NCBI GenBank assembly: GCA_003251795.1
Contig: QKEI01000206.1
Location: 1-46,791 of the forward strand
DNA: 46,791 bases
Reading direction: 5' to 3'
Origin: Candidatus Muproteobacteria bacterium
Lineage (GTDB): Bacteria; Pseudomonadota; Gammaproteobacteria; Acidiferrobacterales; SPGG2
The position numbers and the translations under genes were made by a program. The number at the start of each line of letters is the position of its first letter. The first letter of the stretch is position 1. Under the pieces are notes generated by a model. The model ran no database searches and was not told the origin of the DNA. It saw only the letters and a program-made list of their open reading frames with translations. Shown piece after piece: positions 1 through 8,295 of the stretch.

Positions 1-501
1 TTAGACAAAAAACTCATCGGTTATTGTGGCCGCATTTCCTCGAGCAGGGGTATCCAAACCTTGTTCGATGCTTATGTCGAGCTAGCGAAGCAGCGCCCGG
101 ATGTGGAACTGATTCTATCCGGACGTAAAGACAAGAACATCAAGCTGCCGACCGATGCCCATTGGGTCGGCTATCTCCCCGACGAGGCCGTGCCAAGACT
201 TGTTAACAGTCTGGACGTCCTAGTTGTCAGCAACCGCCCTTCCAAGTTCGGTAGGTTCAGTCATCCAGTCAAGCTCTATGAAGCGATGGCTTGCAATATC
301 CCGGTAGTCGCTAGCGCTACACCCTCGACACGGTGGATTCTACGGGACCATCCTGATCTTTTGGTAGAACCGGAGGATCCGTCCAAGCTGCGTGAAACGA
401 TCGAGCGGGTGTTAACAAAGGGGCGCATCGATTACGGGCATCAAGCCGACTGGCAGTCAAGTTGTGAGACCCTCGAACAGGCGCTAGAAAAATACCGCTA
501 G
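1..501 (+). CDS. Glycosyltransferase family 4 (group 1), 3' part only
   Basis: The reading frame is open from the first base of the window (LDKKLIGYCGRISSSRGIQ), so the start lies upstream and the 166 visible residues are the C-terminal half. The visible part has the GT4 Rossmann-like nucleotide-sugar domain. A strand-loop GYCGRISS opens it. The sugar-nucleotide motif is PVKLYEAMACNIPVVAS, where Glu in LYEAMA is the second acidic residue of the family's E-x7-E signature. Family members transfer a sugar from a nucleotide donor to a lipid or polysaccharide acceptor at the cytoplasmic side of the membrane. Acceptor and sugar cannot be told from this fragment. It is followed by two tRNA genes, so it probably ends its operon. 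Family call is solid; pathway (LPS, exopolysaccharide) is open. Confidence 0.85.
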   Translation, partial: LDKKLIGYCGRISSSRGIQTLFDAYVELAKQRPDVELILSGRKDKNIKLPTDAHWVGYLPDEAVPRLVNSLDVLVVSNRPSKFGRFSHPVKLYEAMACNIPVVASATPSTRWILRDHPDLLVEPEDPSKLRETIERVLTKGRIDYGHQADWQSSCETLEQALEKYR

Positions 502-586
502 CGAGTGCCGGCCTGCATGCGCTGAATTGCAGCCACGAGGTGGGGCCGACCACGGCGGCAGGTCGCGACCATGGCGAATTAGGCTA

Positions 587-592
587 TATAAT
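587..592 (+). promoter_or_regulatory. Probable -10 element of the tRNA-Ala/tRNA-Arg unit
   Basis: A perfect TATAAT lies 13 bp before the tRNA-Ala gene, followed by a GC-rich discriminator (GCGGG), which is typical of stringently controlled stable-RNA promoters. No good -35 hexamer is visible at 16-18 bp spacing. The -10 call comes from sequence; stringent control is inference. Confidence 0.55.
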
Positions 593-605
593 GCGGGTTC
601 GTCTT

Positions 606-681
<76 letters not shown>

Positions 682-748
682 TATTCTCGGGGCAGCGTGG
701 CCGCCTATCGATCGGCCGCATTGCCCCCGGAGTCACCTGTTTCCGTAT

Positions 749-826
749 GCCCCGGTAGCTCAGTTAGGATAGAGCAGCCGCCTCCTAAGCGGCAGGTCGG
801 ACGTTCGAATCGTCTCCGGGGCACCA
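749..826 (+). tRNA. tRNA-Arg (anticodon CCT)
   Basis: A 78-nt cloverleaf. The acceptor GCCCCGG pairs perfectly with CCGGGGC. The D-arm is GCTC/GAGC with a 10-nt loop. The anticodon stem GCCGC/GCGGC closes the loop CTCCTAA, giving anticodon CCT for the rare AGG codon. The T-arm is GGACG/CGTCT, and CCA is encoded. tRNA-Arg genes are common integration sites for islands, but no integrase or partial 3'-end repeat is visible nearby. Confidence 0.95.
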
Positions 827-892
827 TCGCCAATCCCGAGCACAAACTCCGCCGACAACCCTCGCTCATTGTTGTCATCTGATTAGGTAATA

Positions 893-919
893 GTTCGCGA
901 ACGCTCTTTTACCTATAAT
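893..919 (+). promoter_or_regulatory. Candidate ccm promoter with a palindromic operator
   Basis: A perfect TATAAT (914-919) lies 36 bp before the ccmA start. Where a -35 would sit there is a perfect 10-bp palindrome, GTTCGCGAAC (893-902), itself flanked by GGTAA (886-890) and TTACC (909-913). No -35 consensus is present, so the promoter may depend on an activator bound at the palindrome. The -10 and the palindrome are seen; their function is inferred. Confidence 0.45.
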
Positions 920-955
920 CCAACTGACTCACATGTTGTTTAGCGAAGGAGCGCT

Positions 956-1570
956 GTGCTCGAGACCCTGGACCTGGAATGCACGCGAGCAGATCGACCG
1001 CTCGTAAGTAACTTGTCGTTTACGCTGAGCGCTGGCGAGTTGCTCCATGTCGTTGGCAGCAACGGTAGTGGCAAAACCACTCTGTTGCGTACACTCTGTA
1101 GCCTCTCGCGGCGCAGCGCCGGTGACATCCGCTGGCACGGGATCAGCATCGATGCGCTGGGCGACGAATATCGCCGGCATTTGGCCTATGTCGGTCATAG
1201 CGACGCGCTACAGGGTGAACTCAGCGGCGAGGAAAATCTGCGCGTTGCCGCCGGCTTGGTCGGCACGGTCGACTCGATCGCGATACGGAACACACTCGAG
1301 CGCGTCGGCTTGCGCAATATCGCCGACTTACCGGCCAAGATTTTGTCGCAGGGTCAGAAGCGCCGCTTGGCGTTGGCGCGTTTGCCGTTATTGGCAAAGC
1401 CCCTTTGGATTCTCGATGAACCCTTCAGTGCGCTCGACACGCGTTCCGTGCGCACCTTAGAAAACCTGCTCGCCGAACATCTACAAACCGGTGGGATGAT
1501 TGTTATTACTTCCCATCAAGAACACCGCTGGCAGGCGGCCACCGTGCATCGTATCGATCTGGATTCGTGA
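956..1570 (+). CDS. ccmA: CcmA, ATP-binding subunit of the heme exporter (cytochrome c maturation)
   Basis: This is the ABC ATPase of CcmABCD, which releases the heme-loaded chaperone CcmE from CcmC at the inner membrane in System I cytochrome c biogenesis. The protein has 204 residues, normal for the family. Walker A is GSNGSGKT (residues 34-41), the ABC signature is LSQGQKRR, and Walker B runs into the LDEPF segment. The start is a GTG preceded by GAAGGA at good spacing; no better ATG is in frame. The stop overlaps the ccmB start (GTGA), so the two are translationally coupled. The family assignment rests on the ATPase motifs plus ccmB, ccmC, ccmD and ccmE following in canonical order. Confidence 0.95.
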   Translation: MLETLDLECTRADRPLVSNLSFTLSAGELLHVVGSNGSGKTTLLRTLCSLSRRSAGDIRWHGISIDALGDEYRRHLAYVGHSDALQGELSGEENLRVAAGLVGTVDSIAIRNTLERVGLRNIADLPAKILSQGQKRRLALARLPLLAKPLWILDEPFSALDTRSVRTLENLLAEHLQTGGMIVITSHQEHRWQAATVHRIDLDS

Positions 1571-2250
1571 ACCCGCCGAGCCTGTTTACCGCCGCGCGCA
1601 ACGTCTTCATGCGCGACCTCACGATAGCTCTACGGCGCAGCACTGACGTGCTGACTCCGTTGATGTTCTTCCTCATTGTTGTCACGCTATTTCCTTTGGG
1701 TGTCGGACCTGAGGCAAATCTGCTTCGAACCATGGCACCCGGGGTTATATGGGTGGCAGCCCTGCTAGCAACCATGCTTTCCTTGGGTCGCCTTTTTTCC
1801 AATGACTACGCAGACGGCACTCTGGAGCAGCTCGCGCTCGCGCCTCACCCCCTGCCACTGCTCGTGTTGGCCAAAGTATGCGCCCACTGGGTGCTTACGG
1901 GCTTGCCATTGGTGGCGATGTCGCCGCTATTGGCGTTGCAGTTGAACCTCGAGCCCAGGCAAATGGCTACGCTGGTGACTACGCTGCTCTTAGGCACACC
2001 AGTATTAAGCCTTCTCGGCAGCATCGGCGCAGCCCTTACTCTCGGTTTGCGCGGCGGTGGGGTATTGGTTTCGCTGCTGGTATTGCCATTGTATACTCCG
2101 ATACTAATCTTCGGCGCCGGGGCAGTCTCGGCTCGCGCTTTCGGGCTCGACGCGGAAGCACACCTTTCGCTGCTAGCAGCATTCCTGATACTAGGTGCGG
2201 TGTTTGCTCCGTGGGCGGCTGCTGCGGCTTTGCGAATCTCACTGGACTGA
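1567..2250 (+). CDS. ccmB: CcmB, membrane subunit of the heme exporter
   Basis: A 227-residue integral membrane protein, the usual CcmB length. It has about six hydrophobic segments, starting near LMFFLIVVTLFPLGVG and including a Leu-rich stretch around residues 135-190. An N-terminal amphipathic part (RDLTIALRRSTDVLTPL) matches the family. It pairs with CcmA to form the ABC module acting with CcmC/CcmD on holo-CcmE. The GTG start shares bases with the ccmA TGA stop (GTGA), and ccmC begins 9 bp after the stop. No unusual features are seen. Confidence 0.93.
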   Translation: MNPPSLFTAARNVFMRDLTIALRRSTDVLTPLMFFLIVVTLFPLGVGPEANLLRTMAPGVIWVAALLATMLSLGRLFSNDYADGTLEQLALAPHPLPLLVLAKVCAHWVLTGLPLVAMSPLLALQLNLEPRQMATLVTTLLLGTPVLSLLGSIGAALTLGLRGGGVLVSLLVLPLYTPILIFGAGAVSARAFGLDAEAHLSLLAAFLILGAVFAPWAAAAALRISLD

Positions 2251-2259
2251 ACGCGTCCC

Positions 2260-2988
2260 ATGCTTAGTTATGCGGCACCAAAAAACTTTTACCCGTTCGC
2301 GGGCAAATTGATCCCCTGGATCGGTTTCGCGGCTGTAGTCACGCTTGCGTTCGGGTTGTATCTAGGTTTGTTCGTTGCGCCGGCGGACTATCAACAAGGA
2401 CAGAGCTATCGCATTATGTTTATCCACGTGCCGAGCGCGTGGATGTCCATGTTTGTGTACGTGGTCATGGCGGCAGCCGGCGCTGCAAGCCTTGTGTGGA
2501 AAACGAAGCTGGCAGAAGTGCTCGCAAGCGCTTGCGCACCCATTGGCGCTTCCTTCACCCTAATAACGCTTGTCACTGGGTCGCTCTGGGGCAAGCCCAT
2601 GTGGGGCACCTGGTGGGCATGGGACGCTCGCCTGACCTCCGAGCTGATCTTGCTGTTCTTATACATTGGGGTCATGGCGCTCCAGGCGAGTATCGACGAC
2701 CCCCGACGGGCAGCACGCGCAGCGGCTGTTCTCGCCTTGGTAGGCGTGGTCAACATTCCAGTGATCCATTTCTCAGTGGAATGGTGGAACACCCTGCACC
2801 AACCGGCGTCTGTGAGCAAGCTTGGCATGCCCTCTATCCACCCGAGCATGCTCGCACCACTTCTGCTCATGGCCGTTGGTTTCAAGCTCTACTTCGTAGC
2901 AATGGTGCTGGTGCGCATGCGTTATCAAATCCTTGAGCGGGAGCGTCATACCCAGTGGGTGGCCCAGGTCGTAGAAAGCGAGAAATGA
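2260..2988 (+). CDS. ccmC: CcmC, heme-handling membrane protein
   Basis: A 242-residue polytopic inner-membrane protein that presents heme to CcmE. The family's Trp-rich periplasmic motif is visible (WGTWWAWDARLTSELILL). Two conserved heme-ligand histidine regions are also visible: HVPSAWM with His about residue 56, and the HFSVEWWNTLHQ segment. It starts at ATG nine bases after ccmB. The end overlaps the ccmD start in an ATGA arrangement. Length and motifs are standard, so CcmC is preferred over the related, much longer CcmF. Confidence 0.96.
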   Translation: MLSYAAPKNFYPFAGKLIPWIGFAAVVTLAFGLYLGLFVAPADYQQGQSYRIMFIHVPSAWMSMFVYVVMAAAGAASLVWKTKLAEVLASACAPIGASFTLITLVTGSLWGKPMWGTWWAWDARLTSELILLFLYIGVMALQASIDDPRRAARAAAVLALVGVVNIPVIHFSVEWWNTLHQPASVSKLGMPSIHPSMLAPLLLMAVGFKLYFVAMVLVRMRYQILERERHTQWVAQVVESEK

Positions 2989-3152
2989 ACTGGTCGGAGT
3001 TTTGGGCAATGGGGGGCTACGGACTTTACGTCTGGAGTGCCTACGGTTTCGCTACTCTCATACTGGTCCTTAACGTAATTGTCCCGCTGCGGCGACGCAC
3101 CGTCGTGATGCGTGTCCTGCGCCGACTATCTCAGGCCAAGGAATCCGAATGA
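2985..3152 (+). CDS. ccmD: CcmD, small membrane subunit
   Basis: A 55-residue protein with one transmembrane helix (YVWSAYGFATLILVLNVIV) followed by a basic cytoplasmic tail (RRRTVVMRVLRR), the standard CcmD topology. The family tethers CcmE to CcmABC. I place the start at the ATG that overlaps the ccmC stop (ATGA), not at an upstream in-frame start inside ccmC, because that start gives the normal CcmD length. The stop overlaps ccmE in the same way. Sequence conservation in CcmD is low, so the call rests on topology, size and position between ccmC and ccmE. Confidence 0.9.
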   Translation: MNWSEFWAMGGYGLYVWSAYGFATLILVLNVIVPLRRRTVVMRVLRRLSQAKESE

Positions 3153-3622
3153 AGCTGCGTCATAAGAGGTTGGCCATTGTCGTTACGAGCGTGGTAGGCC
3201 TTACGGTGGCAGGCCTGTTCGTGCTCAACGCTTTTCGCAGCAATTTGGTGTTTTTCTACAGCCCGACGGAGGTATTAGAGGGCAAGGCACCAGTAGACCA
3301 GCGTCTGCGTATTGGCGGCCTGGTGGTAAAGGGCAGTGTAAAGAAAGACGGGACCAAGGTTCAGTTCGTGGTAACGGACCTGACCTCGAAAGTCACGGTG
3401 CGCTACCAGGGCATTCTTCCCGATCTCTTTCGCGAGGGGCAGGGCGTGGTTGCGCAGGGTCGGCTGGTTGCGGGCGACGAGTTCTTGGCCGATGAGGTGC
3501 TTGCCAAGCACGACGAGAATTACATGCCCCCGGAGGTGGCGGCGACCCTGGGACACCCTGCGCAAAAGCCTGGAGGTGGGTATTATCCGCCGTCGGCGAG
3601 CGAACTCGGGCAGAAAAAATAG
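3149..3622 (+). CDS. ccmE: CcmE, periplasmic heme chaperone
   Basis: A 157-residue protein. The N-terminal signal anchor (about residues 8-27) is followed by an OB-fold periplasmic domain. The heme-binding motif LAKHDENYMPPE holds the covalent heme ligand His121 and Tyr125, equivalent to His130/Tyr134 of E. coli CcmE. The C-terminus is a flexible Pro/Gly-rich tail (KPGGGYYPP), usual for the family. CcmE accepts heme from CcmC and passes it to the CcmF/H ligase. It is the last gene of this operon: no ccmF, ccmG or ccmH follows, so the ligase half of System I must be encoded elsewhere. Confidence 0.97.
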   Translation: MKLRHKRLAIVVTSVVGLTVAGLFVLNAFRSNLVFFYSPTEVLEGKAPVDQRLRIGGLVVKGSVKKDGTKVQFVVTDLTSKVTVRYQGILPDLFREGQGVVAQGRLVAGDEFLADEVLAKHDENYMPPEVAATLGHPAQKPGGGYYPPSASELGQKK

Positions 3623-3848
3623 CCCAATGTGCGCGACGCGTTTTCGCGAATTTCATATCGTCCATGGCCCAGATTAGTTACCCACAGAACCTGTGGATAA
3701 CTTTGTGCAAAATTCGCCTGTGCCAGCCCCCGGAAACGGTACGTCGAGATGACCCTTTTAAATTGTATATTTTTTATTCAACCAATAAGTCTAATTGTAA
3801 TCAACAACTTACGTATGTCACCTATTATCCACCAGAGCGTTAGTGGTT

Positions 3849-3872
3849 GTCAGCAAAGGGCTTTTTGCTGAC
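3849..3872. other. Stem-loop in the ccmE-lptG gap
   Basis: GTCAGCAAA (3849-3857) pairs perfectly with TTTGCTGAC (3864-3872) around the loop GGGCTT. There is no T-tract directly after the stem on either strand, so it is not a textbook terminator. It may mark a processed 3' end or be part of the neighbouring DnaA/IHF region. Confidence 0.4.
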
Positions 3873-3917
3873 GCCTGACACCTGTGTAAAATTCTCCGTC
3901 ATAGGCCTGAACCCTGC

Positions 3918-3959
3918 AAAAACACGCTCAGGTAGCCACTCTGGGGCGTTCTGGAGCGT
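3918..3959 (-). terminator. Probable intrinsic terminator of lptF-lptG
   Basis: On the minus strand just after the lptG stop, ACGCT plus CAG (with one bulged C) pairs with CTG plus AGCGT across a 19-nt loop, and G followed by five T residues comes after. The position right at the operon end supports it; the long loop and bulge keep confidence moderate. Confidence 0.45.
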
Positions 3960-3960
3960 T

Positions 3961-5046
3961 TTACCAGTTGTGACCCAGGCCCACCCGTCGAAACAGATAC
4001 ACCGCCAGCAGGAGAAACAACCCAATGGGGGTCAGCACCGCCATGAGAGCGGGCAGACCATAAAGCAGGCACAGGTAGCCAAAACCCCTGTTAACTATGT
4101 CAAAAGTGAGGCCCAGTACGAGCCCCAGGAATACTCTATTACCCATGCCGCCACTGCGCAGCTGACCAAACACGGCCGGAACGGCCAGAAGCACCATAAC
4201 GGCGGTGCTCACTGGCAACCATACCTTGTGCCAAAAGGCCAGTTCGTAGCGGTCGGTCTCCTGGTGATTACGCCGCAGATGCTGAATGTATTCGTACAGG
4301 TTGATGGATGACAGGCTTTCTGGCCTGACGGCGAATATCTGCACCACATCGGGGGTAATTCCAGCCTGCCAAGTCGCCGTCTGTGCATGATGCGTCCTCA
4401 CCCCCGTATCGTTGATCCGGCTCTCGCTAACGCCTTCGAGCTGCCAGACCGGGGGCTGGTAGCGCGCGACTTGAGCGTAGGTCTGGGTTCGCAGGCGCTC
4501 GGTCCGGTCGAACCGATAAATACTAACCTTTAGCAGTGTGAGGTCCGGCAGGATCTCACCGATGTTGACGAAGCTTGTTGCGTCGCGCAACCAGAGTCCC
4601 GTACGTTCCCGATAAAGCCCCCAGTGCAGCGCCTCGGCTTGACCCCGTTGTGCGGCGGTGTCGGCAATGGGCACCACCGTCTCGCCAATCACAATACCGA
4701 AAACAACCAGCAGCAGCCCGGCCTTCATCGCCGAAAGTGCGATACGGGAGAGCGAGACGCCCGCCGCTCGCATGGCCGTAAGTTCGGAACCAAGCGCCAA
4801 CCACGAGAGCCCCAGCATGGTGCCTAGCAGCACGGCAATCGGAAACAACTCATATATCCGTCGGGGCAAGCTCAACCCAACGTAGAGCACCAATGCGTAC
4901 AGGCCAAAACTACCCCGCCCGTAGTTGCGCAACGCATTGATGACCTCAAAAAACGTAAGCAGCGTTAGTAATGTGGCAAATACCAGGAGCATAGCGACCA
5001 GGACGTGGCGGCCTATGTAGCGATCGAAGCGGTTAACCAAAATCAC
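3961..5046 (-). CDS. lptG: LptG, inner-membrane permease subunit of the LPS exporter
   Basis: LptG and LptF form the membrane part of the LptB2FG ABC transporter that extracts lipopolysaccharide from the inner membrane. I start at a GTG giving MILVNRFDRYIGRH, because AGGAGG lies six bases upstream and NRFDRYIGR is the conserved LptG N-terminus; longer in-frame starts run into lptF. The product has 361 residues, typical. Helices occur near the N-terminus (VLVAMLLVFATLLTLLTFF), then a periplasmic beta-jellyroll region in the middle, then C-terminal helices (TAVMVLLAVPAVFG and later). The GTG overlaps the lptF TGA stop (GTGA). Confidence 0.94.
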   Translation of the reverse strand: MILVNRFDRYIGRHVLVAMLLVFATLLTLLTFFEVINALRNYGRGSFGLYALVLYVGLSLPRRIYELFPIAVLLGTMLGLSWLALGSELTAMRAAGVSLSRIALSAMKAGLLLVVFGIVIGETVVPIADTAAQRGQAEALHWGLYRERTGLWLRDATSFVNIGEILPDLTLLKVSIYRFDRTERLRTQTYAQVARYQPPVWQLEGVSESRINDTGVRTHHAQTATWQAGITPDVVQIFAVRPESLSSINLYEYIQHLRRNHQETDRYELAFWHKVWLPVSTAVMVLLAVPAVFGQLRSGGMGNRVFLGLVLGLTFDIVNRGFGYLCLLYGLPALMAVLTPIGLFLLLAVYLFRRVGLGHNW

Positions 5047-6134
5047 CCACGACCTCCTGGTCGCAACGGCAACAACGGTCGGTCCTGCAGCCGTCGCGTA
5101 ATCAAATACGCCGCAATCGCTGCTAGTGACAAATGGACCCACCACAGGCCGACTCCGAGCGGCACTCGACCATTTCTTAGAAACGTGTCACCAATACCGA
5201 TCAGGTTGTTATAAATGAAGTAGACGAGGATGGCGCCGACCAGATTAACGACACGTCCACGACGCGCGTCCGTATGCGCCAGTACCACGGCAAAGGCAGC
5301 CAGGATAAGTACACTCAGCGGCTTGGCGAGACGCCAATGCAACTCAATGCGATCCTCCGCGTCCCCGGATCGAATCAGCGCCCGTGTCGGTCGCGCGTTG
5401 ATGTCGTTAGTGGCTGGTACGGCGCCAGGTTGCTCGAGGAGCAACGCATAGGTCTCGAACTCAACCACTCGATAATCCGGTTCCCCGGGGATCCCCTCGT
5501 AAGCCGCCCCGTGCTCCACCACGAGTAAGCGCTCGCCGGTGTCTGGATCAATGCGCTGACGCCCAGTCTGGGCCACCAGCACGTTTTGCTTGGTAGCCTC
5601 TTTGTTGCTAACAAAAATCTTCTCGAGCACCCCATTCGCGCCTACTCTTTCGACATAGAGTATGCGTCCGGATCCACGTAGATCCGTGAATACCCCAGGC
5701 ACTACGATCGATATGTCGGATCGACGCAGGCCTTCCTCTTTCGTCTGCACGGCCATCCCCATCGTTATCGGCGAAAGGTAAAACGAGAACCCTGCTACCA
5801 ACAGGGCGATAAGTAGCGCGAGTTGCGCGACTGGCCGCAATATCGATGTCAAACCTACACCGCAGGCGGCCAGTACTGTCATCTCGCTATCGCGATACCA
5901 GCGACCAAGCGTCATCAACAGGCCGACGTATGTGGCCAAGGGGATCAACGTCTCCATGCGCCGGACGAGCTCGAAACCGAGGATCGTGAAGACAATGTCG
6001 CGAGGGTACTGGCCCAATGCCGCTTCCCCGAGGAATTTGGTCAAACCGAGCACTACGAATACGAGAAGCAGCAGCGCCACGCCCGCGCTGATAGTCAGGA
6101 TGGCCTCTCGGTAGAACGCTCGCCTAATGATCAT
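5043..6134 (-). CDS. lptF: LptF, inner-membrane permease subunit of the LPS exporter
   Basis: A 363-residue partner of LptG. The ATG chosen gives MIIRRAFYREAILTISAGVALLLLVF, the standard LptF N-terminus. The reading frame continues 60 codons further upstream without family similarity, so I exclude that part. Six transmembrane helices are expected: three N-terminal, ending near LAQLALLIALLVAG, and three C-terminal near LSVLILAAFAVVLAH. A periplasmic beta-jellyroll with ILYVERVGANGVLEKIFVS lies between them. It is transcribed away from pepA, with a 208-bp divergent intergenic region upstream. Confidence 0.94.
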   Translation of the reverse strand: MIIRRAFYREAILTISAGVALLLLVFVVLGLTKFLGEAALGQYPRDIVFTILGFELVRRMETLIPLATYVGLLMTLGRWYRDSEMTVLAACGVGLTSILRPVAQLALLIALLVAGFSFYLSPITMGMAVQTKEEGLRRSDISIVVPGVFTDLRGSGRILYVERVGANGVLEKIFVSNKEATKQNVLVAQTGRQRIDPDTGERLLVVEHGAAYEGIPGEPDYRVVEFETYALLLEQPGAVPATNDINARPTRALIRSGDAEDRIELHWRLAKPLSVLILAAFAVVLAHTDARRGRVVNLVGAILVYFIYNNLIGIGDTFLRNGRVPLGVGLWWVHLSLAAIAAYLITRRLQDRPLLPLRPGGRG

Positions 6135-6342
6135 GCTGTTCCGTGAGTGTTTTGACAAAAACCCGCGAAAAAGCGGAAAATGCCTTTTACGCCGGCCAAA
6201 TGCCGGTATAGCCGACAGAATGATGCCGCAAAGGTAGGAAAGTAAGGTAACATATTGATCGCAAACGACTACTCTTTGACGATATCTGAAAAAATATACC
6301 ACACTCGCAGTCAAATTTGGCCGAGTCCTTGCGAGCGCAATT
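6135..6342. other. Divergent intergenic region between lptF and pepA
   Basis: 208 bp that must hold the promoters of both operons. It is relatively AT-rich, especially 6235-6305. I could not pick a -35/-10 pair with acceptable spacing on either strand, so no promoter is called. No small ORF with a ribosome site and no strong inverted repeat was seen. Confidence 0.5.
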
Positions 6343-7857
6343 ATGGAATTTATTGCTAAGAGCGGCAGTCCGGAGAAACAACGCAGCGCTTGCGTCGTTG
6401 TTGGTGTGTACGACTCACGGAAAATGTCGGGGCGCGCTAAGCAAATCGATCAAGCATCTGGCGGCATGATCTCGGGCCTGTTGCGCCGCGGTGATATGGA
6501 CGGCAAGTGGGGACAAACGCTGTTGATTCCCAACGTTCCGAACATGCCGTTTGAGCGTGTGTTGCTCATTGGTTGTGGTAAGGAGCGTGAGTTCAGTGAG
6601 CAGCGTTACCTGGATACGATCGCCAAGGCGGCACGCGTCCTGAACGAGACAGGCTCCACTGAGATGACCAGTTATCTGGCTGAGCTCGAGGTTAAGGGTC
6701 GAAGCAACGCCTGGAAGGTACGGCAGGCTGTAATCACCACGGAAACTGCGCTTTATCGTTTCGACCAACTGAAGAGCAACCCCAAGCAACCGCGTCGACC
6801 GCTGCGTCGGGTGGTGCTGGCGGTGCCGAAACGCAGCGATATCGCTGGTGCTGAGCAGGCGATCGCCGATGGTAAGGCGGTCAGCGCCGGAGTCGCGCTC
6901 ACGCGTGACCTGGGCAATCTACCCGGCAACATCTGCACACCACAATATCTGGCCGATCAGGCGGCGCAGTTGGGTGAACACTACGGTTTGAGCGTAATGG
7001 TGCTGGGTATCGAAGATATGGAGCAGCTTGGCATGGGTGCGTTGCTCTCGGTCGCCCGCGGCAGCCGCCAGCCGCCTAAGCTAATCGTCATGCAGTATAG
7101 GGGTGCCGACGATGATCAGGCGCCGGTGGCCCTGGTCGGCAAGGGTATAACTTTCGACTCAGGGGGCATATCTATCAAGCCGGCCGCACAGATGGACGAG
7201 ATGAAATTCGACATGTGTGGAGCAGCAAGCGTGCTGGGGACACTTAAAGCTGCTGCCGAGCTGAAGTTACCGGTCAATGTGGCGGGCATCATACCTGCCT
7301 GTGAGAATATGCCAGATGGCAATGCCAACAAGCCGGGCGATATCGTCAAGAGCATGTCGGGGCAATCGATCGAAGTTCTCAATACCGATGCCGAAGGGCG
7401 ATTGATTCTCTCTGATGCGCTCACCTACGCTGAACGCTTCAAGCCATCTGCCGTAGTCGATATCGCGACATTGACTGGCGCTTGCGTGATTGCGCTGGGT
7501 AAACAGGCCAGTGGGCTCATGAGCAACCATGAACCGCTAGCCCGCGAATTGCTGGCCGCTGCGCGAGAGAGCTATGACCGCGCTTGGCAGTTGCCGCTTT
7601 GGGAAGAGTACCAGACACAGTTAGATACAAACTTCGCCGACATGGCCAACGTCGGTGGACGCGAGGCCGGCACCATCACCGCTGCCTGCTTTCTATCGCG
7701 CTTCGCTCGCAAGTTCAAATGGGCGCATTTGGACATCGCCGGTACCGCCTGGGCAGGTGGCAAGGAAAAAGGTGCGACCGGACGGCCGGTCCCACTACTC
7801 ACTCAGTTCCTGATCAGTCGCTGCCGTGAGAAAACAGGACAGCGCCCGTCTGCATGA
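6343..7857 (+). CDS. pepA: Leucyl aminopeptidase PepA (M17 family)
   Basis: A 504-residue hexameric zinc/manganese aminopeptidase of the cytoplasm. It removes N-terminal residues from peptides; in E. coli it also binds DNA (Xer recombination, carAB control). The N-terminal domain is followed by the catalytic domain. Metal-binding motifs are visible: [16 protein letters not shown], the [10 protein letters not shown] segment, and the M17 signature NTDAEGRL. The start ATG gives [17 protein letters not shown], matching family N-termini. The TGA stop overlaps the holC ATG, the same pepA-holC order seen in many gammaproteobacteria. Confidence 0.97.
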   Translation: MEFIAKSGSPEKQRSACVVVGVYDSRKMSGRAKQIDQASGGMISGLLRRGDMDGKWGQTLLIPNVPNMPFERVLLIGCGKEREFSEQRYLDTIAKAARVLNETGSTEMTSYLAELEVKGRSNAWKVRQAVITTETALYRFDQLKSNPKQPRRPLRRVVLAVPKRSDIAGAEQAIADGKAVSAGVALTRDLGNLPGNICTPQYLADQAAQLGEHYGLSVMVLGIEDMEQLGMGALLSVARGSRQPPKLIVMQYRGADDDQAPVALVGKGITFDSGGISIKPAAQMDEMKFDMCGAASVLGTLKAAAELKLPVNVAGIIPACENMPDGNANKPGDIVKSMSGQSIEVLNTDAEGRLILSDALTYAERFKPSAVVDIATLTGACVIALGKQASGLMSNHEPLARELLAAARESYDRAWQLPLWEEYQTQLDTNFADMANVGGREAGTITAACFLSRFARKFKWAHLDIAGTAWAGGKEKGATGRPVPLLTQFLISRCREKTGQRPSA

Positions 7858-8279
7858 CACGTATCGATTTCTACCTGACGAACAACACCTCGAATACCGG
7901 CAAGGACATCGCCGTCTGCAAGTTAACGCACAAGGCATTTCGCCTGGGTCACAGTGTTTATATTCTGACCACCAATCCCGACGAATCGGCACAGTTGGAT
8001 CGGCTGTTGTGGACCTTCAGCGCGGGCAGCTTTATTCCCCATGGTCTGGATACCGGCCAAACCGGCCCAGATTTGCCTGTTCTGATCGGCCAGCAGGAGC
8101 CGCCAGAAGGTCGACAAGATGTGCTAATCTCATTAACAGCGGAAGTACCTGAATTCTTTAGCAGATTTAAACGGGTGGTGGATGTGGTAGACCCTACGCC
8201 CGAGGCCAAACAGCGGGCACGCGAGCGCTATCGGTTCTACAAGGAGCGTGGCTACTCCTTGCAGACGCACCACCTCTGA
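7854..8279 (+). CDS. holC: DNA polymerase III chi subunit HolC
   Basis: A 141-residue clamp-loader accessory protein that links the replisome to single-strand DNA-binding protein through its contact with SSB. It begins [12 protein letters not shown] and keeps the family's core: the [17 protein letters not shown] helix-strand and the [19 protein letters not shown] segment, with Trp and the PH motif near residues 55-65. The ATG overlaps the pepA stop (ATGA). The next gene begins 16 bases after the stop. Normal length and no defects. Confidence 0.94.
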   Translation: MTRIDFYLTNNTSNTGKDIAVCKLTHKAFRLGHSVYILTTNPDESAQLDRLLWTFSAGSFIPHGLDTGQTGPDLPVLIGQQEPPEGRQDVLISLTAEVPEFFSRFKRVVDVVDPTPEAKQRARERYRFYKERGYSLQTHHL

Positions 8280-8295
8280 CAACGTTCGATGTGAC

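Larger units (their letters stand above)
3623..3960 (+). other. Gene-free stretch between ccmE and lptG, with an origin-like or DnaA-binding cluster
   Basis: No plausible gene is present between these convergent genes. Three DnaA-box-like 9-mers occur. TTACCCACA (3678-3686) differs from TTATCCACA by one base. TGTGGATAA (3692-3700) is the exact complement of that box. TTATCCACC (3825-3833) has one mismatch. The first two face each other across GAACC. Between the second and third boxes lies an AT-rich tract (about 3755-3829), striking in this GC-rich DNA. Within it, AATCAACAACTTA (3799-3811) is an exact match to the IHF consensus WATCAANNNNTTR. DnaA boxes, an IHF site and an AT-rich segment are the parts of oriC and also of DnaA-titration or reactivation sites (datA, DARS). 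Function is inferred. Confidence 0.45.
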
